64,000 bases of DNA from positions 52,102-116,101 of the forward strand of contig NZ_VOBI01000021.1 of NCBI RefSeq assembly GCF_008369325.1, given 5' to 3'. This stretch comes from Pseudomonas sp. ANT_H12B (lineage in GTDB: Bacteria; Pseudomonadota; Gammaproteobacteria; Pseudomonadales; Pseudomonadaceae). The position numbers and the translations under genes are program-made. This document shows, piece after piece, positions 1 to 9,173 of this stretch (position 1 is its first letter; each line of letters starts with the position of its first letter). The notes under the pieces were generated by a model. The model was given only the letters and a program-made list of their open reading frames with translations, did no database searches and was not told the DNA's origin.

Positions 1-445
1 TGAAACGCTGCTTGCTGCCCAGTGACAGGCACAGCGTGCGGTCGCCTTCGAGTTGGCAATTGAACTGGATTTCATCGGCCACCACATTCAGACGAAAGTA
101 GCGCTGGTAATACTCGGTCAGCTCGAAATGCTCCGGCGCTACTTCCGACAGGCGATACAGCCCGGTGCGCGACTGCTCGCGACAGGCGATGTAGAACGGA
201 TCGAGCAGGTACAAACCGCGCAGGTAATCCTGGAACAACTGATCGGGGCTGCCATCCGCGCCCGGGCATTCGGCGAACACTTGCGGGTGCTGATCGGCGC
301 TGAAAAGCAGCGCCACCCAGCTGTCGAAGGTCACGTACTGATCCAGCAACCGAACCAGCTGCGTCCAGAAATTGGGCTTGTCCAGGGCGTCGATCAGTTG
401 CCCGACCGAGCGGTGCCACGCGATGTCGTCTAACGAGAGTGTCAT
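1..445 (-). CDS. LuxR-family transcriptional regulator, N-terminal part (cut by window edge)
   Basis: An open frame begins with ATG at 445 and runs off the left edge, giving 148 residues without a stop. It starts MTLSLDDIAWHRSVGQLIDA and contains the segment YLLDPFYIACREQ. From memory this resembles the ligand-sensing N-terminal halves of Pseudomonas LuxR-type solo regulators. The C-terminal helix-turn-helix that would prove the family lies outside the window. The gene diverges from the nitrilase-family gene at 572, so it may control that gene and the permease after it; that is inference. Another ATG at 449 is out of frame with this protein. Confidence 0.7.
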   Translation of the reverse strand, partial: MTLSLDDIAWHRSVGQLIDALDKPNFWTQLVRLLDQYVTFDSWVALLFSADQHPQVFAECPGADGSPDQLFQDYLRGLYLLDPFYIACREQSRTGLYRLSEVAPEHFELTEYYQRYFRLNVVADEIQFNCQLEGDRTLCLSLGSKQRF

Positions 446-483
446 GCATCTACCCCTATCGGGTTACCCCAGCCGCGTAATTC

Positions 484-531
484 CCTGGCCGGTTGCTTGC
501 TGCGCATACTGGCGCACAGACACCGGCCGGG
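484..531. promoter_or_regulatory. Nested dyad between divergent luxR-type and nitrilase genes
   Basis: Outer arms CCTGGCCGGT (484-493) and ACCGGCCGGG (522-531) are complementary with one mismatch. Inner arms TGCGC (501-505) and GCGCA (512-516) are nearly co-centred with them. The structure sits about 40 bases before the nitrilase start. It could be an operator for the LuxR-type protein or an RNA hairpin; function is not shown. Confidence 0.35.
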
Positions 532-571
532 CAATCTTTCTGCACCCCGGCATCCATAACAAGGAATACCC

Positions 572-1393
572 ATGAAGGTCGAACTCGCCCAATTGGCGGG
601 CCGTGACAACGACACGGCTTACAACCTCGAACGCGCCCTGACGGCGATTGCTGCCTGCGCCGCCGATACGCAGCTGATCATGTTTCCGGAAGGCCATTTA
701 ATGGGGTTTCCGTCCGCCGAAACCGTGGCCCGGATCGCCGAACCGCTGAACGGGCCGTCCGTCAGCGCAGTGTTGGCGGCTGCCCGTGAACGCAATATCG
801 GCGTGGTGATCGGCGTGGCCGAGAACGACAACGGCCGCTTCTACAACACCACGCTGCTGATCACCCCCGAAGGCATCGCGCTCAAATATCGCAAGACCCA
901 CCTGTGGGCCTCGGATCGCGGTGTGTTCGAGCCCGGCGATCGTTACGCCACCTGTGAGTGGAACGGGGTACGGGTCGGCCTGCTGATTTGCTACGACATC
1001 GAGTTCCCGGAAACGGCCCGCGCGCTGGCGCAACTGGGCGCGGAACTGCTGATCGTCACCAACGGCAACATGGACCCCTACGGCCCGACGCACCGCACCG
1101 CGATCATGGCGCGGGCCCAGGAAAACCAGGCATTTGCGCTGATGGTCAACCGGGTGGAAGCGGGTGATGACGCACTGGTGTTTGCCGGCGGCAGTGCGCT
1201 GGTGGATCCGCTGGGCACCTTGTTGTTCGAGGCCGGGCGGGATGAGGGACAGTTTGCGGTTGAGCTGGATCTGAACCGGCTGACGGCGGCGCGGCAGGAT
1301 TATCGGTATCTGGATGATCAGCGGCTGCGGTTGCCGGGGGAAGTGGTGGAGCAGATCGGCGGTGTCCGGGAGTTATTGATTCCTGAGCGTTGA
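572..1393 (+). CDS. Carbon-nitrogen hydrolase (nitrilase superfamily amidase)
   Basis: This 273-residue protein has the full nitrilase-superfamily catalytic set: E40 in FPEGH, K108 in YRKTH and C140 in LLICYDIEFPE. Enzymes of this fold cleave non-peptide C-N bonds in amides or related compounds through a cysteine thioester. There is no signal peptide, so it should be cytoplasmic. The RBS AAGGAATACCC stands directly before the ATG. The following gene is a PuuP-like permease and the divergent neighbour a LuxR-type regulator, which suggests a small catabolic unit for an imported amine, amide or omega-amidated compound. The substrate cannot be read from the sequence. Family assignment is firm; the exact activity is open. 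Confidence 0.9.
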   Translation: MKVELAQLAGRDNDTAYNLERALTAIAACAADTQLIMFPEGHLMGFPSAETVARIAEPLNGPSVSAVLAAARERNIGVVIGVAENDNGRFYNTTLLITPEGIALKYRKTHLWASDRGVFEPGDRYATCEWNGVRVGLLICYDIEFPETARALAQLGAELLIVTNGNMDPYGPTHRTAIMARAQENQAFALMVNRVEAGDDALVFAGGSALVDPLGTLLFEAGRDEGQFAVELDLNRLTAARQDYRYLDDQRLRLPGEVVEQIGGVRELLIPER

Positions 1394-1398
1394 ACCAG

Positions 1399-1557
1399 CC
1401 CTCACCCTAACCCTCTCCCGGAGGGAGAGGGGACTGACCGAGGTGATGCAAAGCTCTACATCGACCTGAATAACCGAGTCGAACTCAGGATTTGAAAAGC
1501 ATGGAGACCTGCTCCCTTTCCCCCTCTCCCCCCTGGGGAGAGGGCTGGGGTGAGGGG
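1399..1557. repeat. Inverted pair of CCCTCTCCC-type intergenic repeats
   Basis: The left copy (1399-1432) reads CCCTCACCCTAACCCTCTCC and onward. The right copy (1514-1557) contains GAGGGCTGGGGTGAGGGG in the opposite sense. Each copy also folds on itself (CTCTCCCGGAGGGAGAG). They fill the gap between the nitrilase and the permease, so these two genes may be separate transcripts or the structure may modulate read-through. Confidence 0.75.
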
Positions 1558-1633
1558 TGGCTTTTGAAGTAGACGTAAATTTTTGCCGAACTCGGCTCTG
1601 CCATAAATCCAATAAAATTCGGAGTAGTCGCTC

Positions 1634-2959
1634 ATGGCTCGTTTGCAACGCACCCTGTCATTAGGGTCGGTGGTGCTGTTCGGCATCGCCTACATGACGC
1701 CGATCATTGTGCTCGGCACCTTTGGCATCCTCGCTCAATCCACCGCCGGCATGGTCCCTGCTGCTTATCTTGCAGCGCTGGTGGCGATGTTTTTCACCGC
1801 CATGAGCTACGGCCGAATGGCCTCGGCGTTTCCGGTGGCCGGCTCGGCCTACAGCTATGTGCGCAAGGCGATCAGCCCGAAACTCGGTTTCATTGCCGGT
1901 TGGGCAGTCCTTCTTGATTACCTGTTCCTGCCCATGGCGATCTGGCTGATCGGTGCGGCGTACCTCAACTCGGCGTTCCCGGCAGTACCGCAATGGATCT
2001 GGGTGCTGGCGTTCATCGGCATCACCAGCGCAATCAACATCGTCGGCCTGAAGCTGGCCAATGGCATCAACGCCTTGCTGATGCTGGTGCAATTTCTGGT
2101 GCTGATTGCGTTCGTCGCGCTGTGCGTCCACTACGTCGGCGGCGATGCGAGTACGCCGTTGTGGTCGGTCAAACCGTTCTTCAACGGCGACATGCAGATG
2201 CCCTTGATCATGAGCGGCGCGGCCATCGCCTGTTACTCGTTCCTCGGTTTTGACGCGGTCAGCACCCTGACGGAAGAAACCCGCGACCCGCGCCGCACCA
2301 TTCCGCGAGCGATCATGCTGATTACCCTGATCGGTGGCCTGATATTCGTTGGCGTGTCGTATTTCGTGCAGATCGCTCATCCGTCGTTCCAGTTCGACAG
2401 CGTCGACTCGGCAGCCTATGAAATTGCCCGCAACATCGGCGGCGACCTGTTTGTGTCGATTTTCCTGATCGGCCTGATCGTCGGCCAGTTCGCTTCGGGT
2501 TTGTCGGCGCAGGCCAGCGGTTCACGTCTGTTGTTCGCCATGGGGCGCGACGGTGTGTTGCCAAAATCTTTTTTCGGCACCTTGCACGAACGCTTCGGCA
2601 CGCCCGTCAACAGCATCCTGTTGTGCGCGGTGGTGGCGTTGCTGGCACTGAAACTGGACGTCACCACCTCGACCTCGTTCATCAACTTCGGCGCGTTCCT
2701 GGCGTTCAGCCTGGTGAACCTGTCGGTGATCTTTCACTACTGGATTGGCGGTGAACACAAAGGGCTGCGCGAGTTTGTGCTGTTCCTGTTGTTCCCGTTC
2801 ATCGGCCTGGCGGCGGATTTGTGGCTGATGGTCAGCCTCGATCACCTGGCGATCTATCTGGGCCTGAGCTGGTTGGCGATTGGCGTGGTGTACCTGGCGG
2901 TGCTGACCGGCGGCTTCCGTCGCCAGCCACCGGAGATGGATTTCCAGGAAGCCACATAA
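1634..2959 (+). CDS. APC-superfamily permease, PuuP-like
   Basis: The 441-residue protein is strongly hydrophobic with about twelve membrane segments. Near the N-terminus it has the APC signature GIAYMTPIIVLGTFG, followed by FPVAGSAYSYVRKAI. In the middle it has CYSFLGFDAVSTLTEETRDP, the conserved TM6-region motif of this superfamily. The pattern, including MGRDGVLPKSFFG and SFINFGAFLAFSLVNLSV, closely recalls the E. coli putrescine importer PuuP, so a polyamine or amino-acid importer is likely. It lies downstream of the nitrilase-family enzyme, separated by a repeat pair, and may feed that enzyme. Family call is secure; the substrate is inferred from resemblance only. Confidence 0.88.
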   Translation: MARLQRTLSLGSVVLFGIAYMTPIIVLGTFGILAQSTAGMVPAAYLAALVAMFFTAMSYGRMASAFPVAGSAYSYVRKAISPKLGFIAGWAVLLDYLFLPMAIWLIGAAYLNSAFPAVPQWIWVLAFIGITSAINIVGLKLANGINALLMLVQFLVLIAFVALCVHYVGGDASTPLWSVKPFFNGDMQMPLIMSGAAIACYSFLGFDAVSTLTEETRDPRRTIPRAIMLITLIGGLIFVGVSYFVQIAHPSFQFDSVDSAAYEIARNIGGDLFVSIFLIGLIVGQFASGLSAQASGSRLLFAMGRDGVLPKSFFGTLHERFGTPVNSILLCAVVALLALKLDVTTSTSFINFGAFLAFSLVNLSVIFHYWIGGEHKGLREFVLFLLFPFIGLAADLWLMVSLDHLAIYLGLSWLAIGVVYLAVLTGGFRRQPPEMDFQEAT

Positions 2960-2980
2960 TTGCCTGACGGGTGAGGACAC

Positions 2981-3070
2981 TGTGGGAGCGAGCCTGCTCG
3001 CGAAGGCGGTGTGTCAGTCACTATCAATGTTGACTGACATGGCCCCTTCGCGAGCAGGCTCGCTCCCACA
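2981..3070. repeat. REPIN (type A REP pair, GAGCGAGCCTGCTCGCGA)
   Basis: Two inverted REP copies, GAGCGAGCCTGCTCGCGA and its complement, flank a short spacer. They lie between the convergent permease gene and the minus-strand kinase gene. Such pairs fold into a long hairpin and often mark 3' ends. Confidence 0.92.
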
Positions 3071-3083
3071 GTTTGAATTGTGT

Positions 3084-4490
3084 TCAAGCGGCTGTTTTTG
3101 TTTGGTGCACCGGTAGCTCAACCCTGAAGGTGGTTCCCACCCCAACTTCACTGCGCACCGAAATATCCCCCCGGTGTTTCTTCACGATGCCATAGGACAG
3201 GGACAGCCCGAGCCCTGTCCCCTGGCCCACCGGTTTGGTGGTGAAGAACGGGTCGAAAATTTTCTTCAGGCTCTGCGGCTCAATGCCGGCGCCGGTGTCT
3301 GCGACCTCGATCCACACCGATTCACCTTCAACCCCTGTGCGCAGGGTGAGGGTGCCGCGTTCCGGGCCGATGGCCTGAGAGGCGTTGACGATCAGGTTCA
3401 TGATCACCTGATTGATTTGCGAAGGCAGGCATTCGATGTCGGGCAGGTCCTGATATTCCTTGATTACATCGGCCTTGTACTTCAGTTCGTTGGCGACGAT
3501 GTTCAGGGTTGATTCGATGCCTTGCTGCACATTCGCCCACTGCCACTCCTGGCTGGAGTCCACGCGGGAGAAGTCCTTCAAGTCTTTTACAATTTTCCCG
3601 ACCCGGCTGATGCCGTCCTTGGATTCCTTGATCAGCAGCGGAATATCCTCGCGCAAAAACTCCAGTTCGACCCGCTCGCGCAGCTGCTGCAAACGCTCGA
3701 TCAGCTTGCTGGAGCCGATCGCTTCTTCCGCATCCCGATAGGCGTCGAGCATTTCCTGCAATTGCTTGAAGTAGCCATCGAGGGTGCTGAGGTTGGAGGA
3801 AATAAAACCGATGGGGTTGTTGATTTCATGGGCGACGCCGGCCGCCAGTTGCCCTAGTGAGGCGAGTTTTTCCGATTGCACCAGTTGCGATTCCAGCTGT
3901 TTGCGTTCGTCGATTTCCCGCTGCAACTCGACGCTGGCCTCGGTGAACTGACGGGTGCGGCGTTCGACCATCTGTCCCAAATGGTTCATCTGTACGCTGG
4001 CCCGTTCGGTCATGTCCCATTTGGTCAGCAGGGTATTGGCCATTTGCTGGACTTCAATGTTGTCGAACGGCTTTTTCAGAATCAGCAGGCGATCGTGGGC
4101 CTGCAAGCGGTCCAGCAGTTCATCCCAGGAATAGTCGGAATACGCGGTGCACACCACGACTTGCAAGCGCGGGTCTTCCTGCCACAAATGTTCGATCGTC
4201 TTCGCGCCGTCCCAGCCTTCCGGCATACGCATGTCGACGAAGGCCAGGGCGTAGGGGCGGTGTTCCTGCAAGGCCCACTTGAGTTTGCCCAAACCTTCCT
4301 GACCGCCGTAAGCCGAATCCAGTTCGAACAGAACGCTGGTGGATTTCACTTCACTGCCGAACAGTGTGGCTTCCATCTCGTCCAGTTCAAGTGTCTGCAC
4401 CGGCGCGGGCGTGAGGATCTTGCGAAAATCCACATGAATGGACGGTGTGTCGTCGATCAGCAGAATACGGCGGTTCGAAAGCTGGCTCAT
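3084..4490 (-). CDS. Response regulator-histidine kinase hybrid (REC-HisKA-HATPase)
   Basis: This 468-residue protein has no membrane segment. Residues 7-160 form a REC domain with acidic residues D13/D14, phosphoacceptor D86 in VDMRMP and K139/K140. It carries an unusually long insert between the first helix and the segment LDSAYGGQE. A coiled stretch leads to a kinase core with the H-box SEKLASLGQLAAGVAHEINN (H221), then N, G1 (DTGAGI) and G2 (GTGLGLSLSYGI) ATP-binding boxes. A receiver placed before a soluble kinase suggests a relay intermediate. It is coupled by an ATGA overlap to the membrane kinase upstream. Its REC is paralogous to those of the two GGDEF-EAL proteins in the same run of genes. 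The partner that receives phosphate from H221 is not evident here. Confidence 0.88.
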   Translation of the reverse strand: MSQLSNRRILLIDDTPSIHVDFRKILTPAPVQTLELDEMEATLFGSEVKSTSVLFELDSAYGGQEGLGKLKWALQEHRPYALAFVDMRMPEGWDGAKTIEHLWQEDPRLQVVVCTAYSDYSWDELLDRLQAHDRLLILKKPFDNIEVQQMANTLLTKWDMTERASVQMNHLGQMVERRTRQFTEASVELQREIDERKQLESQLVQSEKLASLGQLAAGVAHEINNPIGFISSNLSTLDGYFKQLQEMLDAYRDAEEAIGSSKLIERLQQLRERVELEFLREDIPLLIKESKDGISRVGKIVKDLKDFSRVDSSQEWQWANVQQGIESTLNIVANELKYKADVIKEYQDLPDIECLPSQINQVIMNLIVNASQAIGPERGTLTLRTGVEGESVWIEVADTGAGIEPQSLKKIFDPFFTTKPVGQGTGLGLSLSYGIVKKHRGDISVRSEVGVGTTFRVELPVHQTKTAA

Positions 4491-6298
4491 GCCTTCTCCG
4501 TGACTGTTTTCAGCGGGATCTGCAAGGTGAAACAGGCGCCCTTGCCCGGCCCGTCACTGTGTGCGGTGAGGTGGCCATTCATCTCGATGGCCGCCAGGGC
4601 GCAGCTGTGCAGACCGAAGCCGTGACCTTCCTTGCGGGTGGTAAAGCCGTGGGCAAAAATGCGTGTCATGTTTTCTTCGGCGATGCCTTCGCCGTCATCC
4701 TTGACGCTGACTTGCAGGGTCGTGTCCTTGACGATTTTTACCCCGAGGGTCATTTGCCGCGGGCGCTCGCTGAGCTCGGACATCGCGTATTTGGCGTTGC
4801 TGATCAGGTTGATCAGGATCAGCAGCAGCCGGTGCTTGTCGCCCATGACCTGCGGCACCTCGCTGTACTCCTTGACCACGGTGACGTGATGCCGGGTCAG
4901 GGCGCCGGAGTTCATGCGAAGGGCGTCCTCCAGCAGTTCGCTGATGTGCAGCGGTTCCATCAGGCTATTGGCACCGGCGTAGGACTGCTGGGTAGAAACG
5001 ATGTCCTTGATGTGATCGACACTTTTGCTCAGCTGGGCGAGTTCGTCGGTCATGCCTTGTTGTTCGAGGGCAATGACCTCCACCAGTTGATTCAGGTAGC
5101 CGGGCAGTAACTTGCCTTTCTCGTCCAGGGTCAGAAAGGTCCCGAGGTCGCCTTGATGCTCGTTGATCAGTTGCATGGCTTTGCCCAGTCCTTGGGCTTT
5201 GCTGGCGCGCAGTCTGCGGGTGACCAGATCGGCCGAGATGTTCACGCTGTTGAGCACATTGCCGACGTTGTGCAGCACATTGGTGGCGATCTCGGCCATG
5301 CCGGCCTGGCGCGCGGTGTCGAGCAGTTCGCTTTGAGTATCCTTGAGTTCGCGGGTGCGCTCTTCAACCCGCAGCTCCAGGTCGTCATTGGCGGTCTTCA
5401 GGGCTTTGTTGACGCGATTGATCACCGTGAAACTGCGCATCAGGTGAATCGCCAGGTACACCAGCAGCAGCACCAACAGCACTGAAAACACCAGCATGTA
5501 AAAGTGATAGCGCTGGTCGGCGGCGTCGGCCCTTTGCTGGTCAGTGTTCAAAAGATTGGTAATGTCGTCCAGGCGCTCGGCGACGGGAATGGCTTCGATG
5601 TTTTGCAACAGCCGATTGACCACCGGCTGTTCCCGCAGAATCAATGAAATGTGGTTGCTCAGAATGTCGATCGGGCTGTGGAACTGTTCAGGTAAACGCT
5701 GTTTGTTCACCCCCAGTTTGCTCAGCCCCAGCAGGATGTCGGCGGCCTTGTCGTCGGAGGTGACCTGGGCGAACTCCAGACTGCTGAGCAGCAAGTCATA
5801 TGTGTCGGTGGCGATGTTCTGCAGCTGCAGTTTGTCCCCCTCCACCAACTGGGCCAACTGTGCCTGAATGTCATCCTCGGCCGTGGGCAAGAACGCCAGC
5901 GAATTGCGCAATACGGCGTTGTGAGACTTGAACTGCTCCACCAGACGGGTTTTTTCCTGGATGGCGCTCAGGTACGCATCATGGCTGGTGCGCCAGATGG
6001 GCGACTCGTTGCGGCCGTGTTTCGACTCCATCGTGTCGAACCGCTCCCACAGCTGAGTTATCTCGGTCAGCGGGGCAACCAGCGGATCGTAGTTGTGGCT
6101 GATGGCGATCCTGGCCTTGAGGATTTCGGTTTCCCATTGCGCATTCAGCTGCTTGATCCGGCCGATCAAGTCCCGGGATTCGGCGTAGGTCGTCGTCTGG
6201 TTCGAATTGGATTTGAGATACAGGAACAGCAGCGTCGAGGCCAGCATCAGGGCAACGATGCCCAGTAATGCGAGGTTGCGGCGGTGATACATTCTCAT
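4487..6298 (-). CDS. Membrane sensor histidine kinase with helical periplasmic domain
   Basis: The 603-residue protein has one membrane helix near residues 8-30 and a second near 270-292, bracketing a roughly 240-residue, almost all-helical periplasmic domain (DAHL-like, from memory). A coiled coil (ELRVEERTRELKDTQ) leads to an atypical H-box, MAEIATNVLHNVGNVLNSV, and a HATPase domain with DDGEGI and GHGFGLHSCAL. I chose the ATG at 6298 because it forms an ATGA overlap with the peroxidase stop; an in-frame ATG at 6316 would lie inside that gene. It is likely the input sensor for the cluster and may phosphorylate the three similar REC proteins beside it. The signal is unknown; coupling to a periplasmic peroxidase hints at redox or peroxide. 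Confidence 0.88.
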   Translation of the reverse strand: MRMYHRRNLALLGIVALMLASTLLFLYLKSNSNQTTTYAESRDLIGRIKQLNAQWETEILKARIAISHNYDPLVAPLTEITQLWERFDTMESKHGRNESPIWRTSHDAYLSAIQEKTRLVEQFKSHNAVLRNSLAFLPTAEDDIQAQLAQLVEGDKLQLQNIATDTYDLLLSSLEFAQVTSDDKAADILLGLSKLGVNKQRLPEQFHSPIDILSNHISLILREQPVVNRLLQNIEAIPVAERLDDITNLLNTDQQRADAADQRYHFYMLVFSVLLVLLLVYLAIHLMRSFTVINRVNKALKTANDDLELRVEERTRELKDTQSELLDTARQAGMAEIATNVLHNVGNVLNSVNISADLVTRRLRASKAQGLGKAMQLINEHQGDLGTFLTLDEKGKLLPGYLNQLVEVIALEQQGMTDELAQLSKSVDHIKDIVSTQQSYAGANSLMEPLHISELLEDALRMNSGALTRHHVTVVKEYSEVPQVMGDKHRLLLILINLISNAKYAMSELSERPRQMTLGVKIVKDTTLQVSVKDDGEGIAEENMTRIFAHGFTTRKEGHGFGLHSCALAAIEMNGHLTAHSDGPGKGACFTLQIPLKTVTEKA

Positions 6299-7254
6299 AA
6301 CGGTTTGCCTCCCCATTCACCGGTCAGGGTCTTGAGGAATTTGATGATCAGGGTCTTGTCCTCCTCGGAGGGAATGCGCCCGAGCTGAAACTTGAACATC
6401 ACGTCCACCGCGTCTTCGAGGGTTTTGGCCGAGCCGTCGTGAAAGTACGGTGCGGTCACCGCGACATTGCGCAGGCTCGGCACCTTGAACACGTTGCGAT
6501 CCTCTTCATCCTTGGTCACCAGATAACGGCCCAGGTCGGTTTCGGTAGGGTTGCCACGAACCTGAAAGTAATCGCCCATGACGCCGAACTTCTGGAACAT
6601 GTTTGCGCCGATGTTCACCCCTTGATGGCAGGCGATGCAGCCGTAATCCTTGAAGCGTTGGTAGCCGTATTTCTCGTCGAGCGTGAGAACGTCGGTATCG
6701 CCTTGCAGGTATTGGTCGAAACGCGAGTTGGCACTGATCAGCGTGCGTTCGTAGGTGGCCAGGGCATTTTGCACATTGTTCATGGTCACGCCGTCCGGGT
6801 AGGCGCTGCCGAATTTAGACTGATAAGCCGGATCGGCGGACAGCGTTTGCACCACGTGTTGCCAGTTGCTGCCCATTTCGCTGGGGCTCTGCACCACTTC
6901 GTGGATTTGGATCTCCAGGGTGTCGGCCCGTCCGTTCCAGAATTGTCGAAAGTTCAGGCTCGCGTTGAACACGCTGGGGGTGTTGAACGCGACCGGAAGG
7001 CCGGCGAAACCAATGGAAAACGGCTTGTTATCGGCGCCGCCGTTTTCCAGTCGATGGCAACTGGCACAGGACAGACTGCCGTTGACCGACAAGCGCGGTT
7101 CGTTGAACAGTTGGCGACCGAGTTCGACCCGCAACGGATTCTGTTTTGGTACCGCCGGTAGCGGTTTGAGCGGTTCGTCCAGTGGCGCGCTGCCAGCGTT
7201 CAGGCAGAGCCCGAGCAGTGGCACCAGGAGCAGACGGTGAAAGCAGGACGACAT
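6295..7254 (-). CDS. Periplasmic di-haem cytochrome c peroxidase family protein
   Basis: This 319-residue protein has an N-terminal signal peptide (MSSCFHRLLLVPLLGLCLNA) and two c-type haem motifs: CASCH in the first half and CIACH in the second. Conserved features of bacterial di-haem peroxidases follow, including FNTPSVFNASLNFRQFWNGR and FKVPSLRNVAVTAPYFHDGS. Such enzymes reduce hydrogen peroxide with electrons from small cytochromes; MauG-like relatives oxidise proteins instead. The ATG at 7254 is preferred because AAGGAATAACAAG stands directly before it and the signal peptide starts there. Its stop overlaps the start of the sensor kinase, and it lies 44 bases after the REC-GGDEF-EAL gene. 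Finding it in the middle of a signalling operon is unusual and suggests a sensory or co-regulated role. Confidence 0.9.
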   Translation of the reverse strand: MSSCFHRLLLVPLLGLCLNAGSAPLDEPLKPLPAVPKQNPLRVELGRQLFNEPRLSVNGSLSCASCHRLENGGADNKPFSIGFAGLPVAFNTPSVFNASLNFRQFWNGRADTLEIQIHEVVQSPSEMGSNWQHVVQTLSADPAYQSKFGSAYPDGVTMNNVQNALATYERTLISANSRFDQYLQGDTDVLTLDEKYGYQRFKDYGCIACHQGVNIGANMFQKFGVMGDYFQVRGNPTETDLGRYLVTKDEEDRNVFKVPSLRNVAVTAPYFHDGSAKTLEDAVDVMFKFQLGRIPSEEDKTLIIKFLKTLTGEWGGKPL

Positions 7255-7298
7255 CTTGTTATTCCTTGGCTGATAGCCGGTGTGTCGTTGCGCATCGT

Positions 7299-9173
7299 TC
7301 ACAGGACTGCGGATTGAGGAGGTGTTACGGACCTCAGATACCGTACGAAATCGTCCGGCTCCACGGCTTTGCTGAAGTAGTAACCTTGGCCTTCCTCGCA
7401 TTGATGAGCCTTGAGGAAATCCAGCTGTTCGAGGGTTTCCACCCCTTCGGCAATGATGATCAGCTTGAGGCTGCGACCCAGGCTGATAATGGCGCTGACC
7501 AGGGCGGCGTCATTACTGTCGCTGCTCAAACCGCGAATGAACGACTGGTCGATTTTCAGCACGTCGATGGGGAAGCGCCGCAAGTAACTCAGGCTGGAAT
7601 AACCGGTACCGAAGTCATCGATGGCCAGTCGCACGCCCATGACCTTGAGTCGGGTCAGGGCATTCACTGTGGTATCGATATTCTGCATCAACACGCCTTC
7701 GGTGATTTCCAGCTCCAGCAAGGCCGGTTCCAGACCTGTTTGTTTGAGTATCAGTTCGATGCCGTCGACAAAGTCGCGTTGGCGAAAATCAATCGCCGAC
7801 ATATTCACCGACATACAGATCTTCGGCAGCCCGGCAGCCTGCCAGGCGCACGCTTGTCGGCAGGCCTCGGCCAGCACCCATTTGCTCAGCGGCACGATCA
7901 AACCGCTGTCTTCGGCCACACTGATGAAGTCCGTTGGATAGATCAGACCGTGCCCCGGTTTTTGCCAGCGGATCAGCGCCTCGGCGCCCACGACCTGGCC
8001 GCTGCCCAGATCCAGTTTGGGCTGGTAATGCAGGACAAATTCATTGCGTTCCAGCGCCAGGCGAATGCCGGTCTCGATGCTTTGTTGATCCCGGGCACGC
8101 TGGTTCATGTCGTCGATGAAGAATCTGAAATCGTTAGGGCCACTTTCCTTGACGTTGCGCATCGCGGTTTCGGCTTTCTTGATCAGCGATATCGCATCGA
8201 AGCCATCGTTGGGATAAATGCTGATACCCAGGCTGGCGGTCACGCTCAGATCGTGGCCGGCGATGTGCTGGGGTGCGCGGATGGCGTTCAAGAGTTTTTC
8301 GGCGATGCCCTTGGTCTGCTGGGGGTGGCGGACATCGGCGAGTATCACCACGAATTCGTCGGAGCCATAGCGAAACACCGAATCGGACTCGCGAACGGTC
8401 GCCACCAGATTACGGCCGACTTGTTTGAGCATCTCGTCACCGGCCGGATGGCCCAGTGCATTGTTGATGCGTTTGAAGCGATCAAGTCCCAGAAACATGA
8501 CGGCCAGTTGTTTGTCATGGCGTCGGGACAGCGCCAGGGACTGGTTCAACCGGTCACCCAGCAACGTGCTGTTGGGCAACTCGGTCAACACGTCGTACTG
8601 CAACAGATGTGACACCTTGAGCAATTCGTGGACCCGGGCCTCGATGGTTTGCTCCAGGCTCAGCACCTTCATTGCGGCGTCCTGCGCCATCTGCCACTTC
8701 CAGGTCAGGGCGCTGGCCATCTGGCGGATTTCCAGGCTGTCGAAGGGTTTTTTCAGCACCAACAACTGGTCGCTGAATTCCAGCCGTTCGGCCATCGCCT
8801 CCCAGGAGTAATCGGAATAGGCCGTGCACAATGCGATTTGCAGATGCGGATCGGCCTTCCACAGTTGTTCGATGGTTTCCAGGCCGTCCCAACCCGGTGG
8901 CATGCGCATGTCGGTGAACACCAGCGCGTAAGGGCGACCTTCGGCCAGTGCACGCTTGACCAGTTCAAGGGCTTCCTGACCCTGATAGGCCGAGTCGAGC
9001 TGGAACGTCGGACGATCAAGTTGCAGCGTACCGAACAGCGCCTCTTCAGTGCCCGCCAGGCTTTGATCACCCTCGGTTTCGGGGCCGAGGATCTTGCGAA
9101 AGTCCTGATGGATCGAGGGCGTATCGTCGACGATCAGAATGCGCCGATTGGTCCGCACGAAAGGCGTTTTCAT
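7299..9173 (-). CDS. REC-GGDEF-EAL protein, probable c-di-GMP phosphodiesterase
   Basis: The 624-residue protein has an extended REC (phosphoacceptor D88, K141/K142), a linker helix, a GGDEF-family domain (about 190-350) and an EAL domain (about 360-615). The cyclase part looks dead: the signature is GSDEF (270-274) and the usual metal aspartate in the DxDxFK motif is G229 (FLGLDRFKRIN). An RESD I-site (261-264) is kept, so c-di-GMP may still bind. The EAL part keeps E398-A399-L400, the SVNMSA asparagine, DDFGTGYSSL, KIDQSF and AEGVET. Phosphodiesterase output controlled by phosphorylation is the likely activity. It overlaps the neighbouring REC-PAS-GGDEF-EAL gene by 4 bases, so the two are probably made together. 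Confidence 0.9.
   Translation of the reverse strand: MKTPFVRTNRRILIVDDTPSIHQDFRKILGPETEGDQSLAGTEEALFGTLQLDRPTFQLDSAYQGQEALELVKRALAEGRPYALVFTDMRMPPGWDGLETIEQLWKADPHLQIALCTAYSDYSWEAMAERLEFSDQLLVLKKPFDSLEIRQMASALTWKWQMAQDAAMKVLSLEQTIEARVHELLKVSHLLQYDVLTELPNSTLLGDRLNQSLALSRRHDKQLAVMFLGLDRFKRINNALGHPAGDEMLKQVGRNLVATVRESDSVFRYGSDEFVVILADVRHPQQTKGIAEKLLNAIRAPQHIAGHDLSVTASLGISIYPNDGFDAISLIKKAETAMRNVKESGPNDFRFFIDDMNQRARDQQSIETGIRLALERNEFVLHYQPKLDLGSGQVVGAEALIRWQKPGHGLIYPTDFISVAEDSGLIVPLSKWVLAEACRQACAWQAAGLPKICMSVNMSAIDFRQRDFVDGIELILKQTGLEPALLELEITEGVLMQNIDTTVNALTRLKVMGVRLAIDDFGTGYSSLSYLRRFPIDVLKIDQSFIRGLSSDSNDAALVSAIISLGRSLKLIIIAEGVETLEQLDFLKAHQCEEGQGYYFSKAVEPDDFVRYLRSVTPPQSAVL

Noticed and set aside
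72..449. A 125-codon minus-strand frame at the left edge starting at ATG 449
   Set aside because: The LuxR-type frame from ATG 445 has real protein character and no stop; the other is arginine-rich noise.
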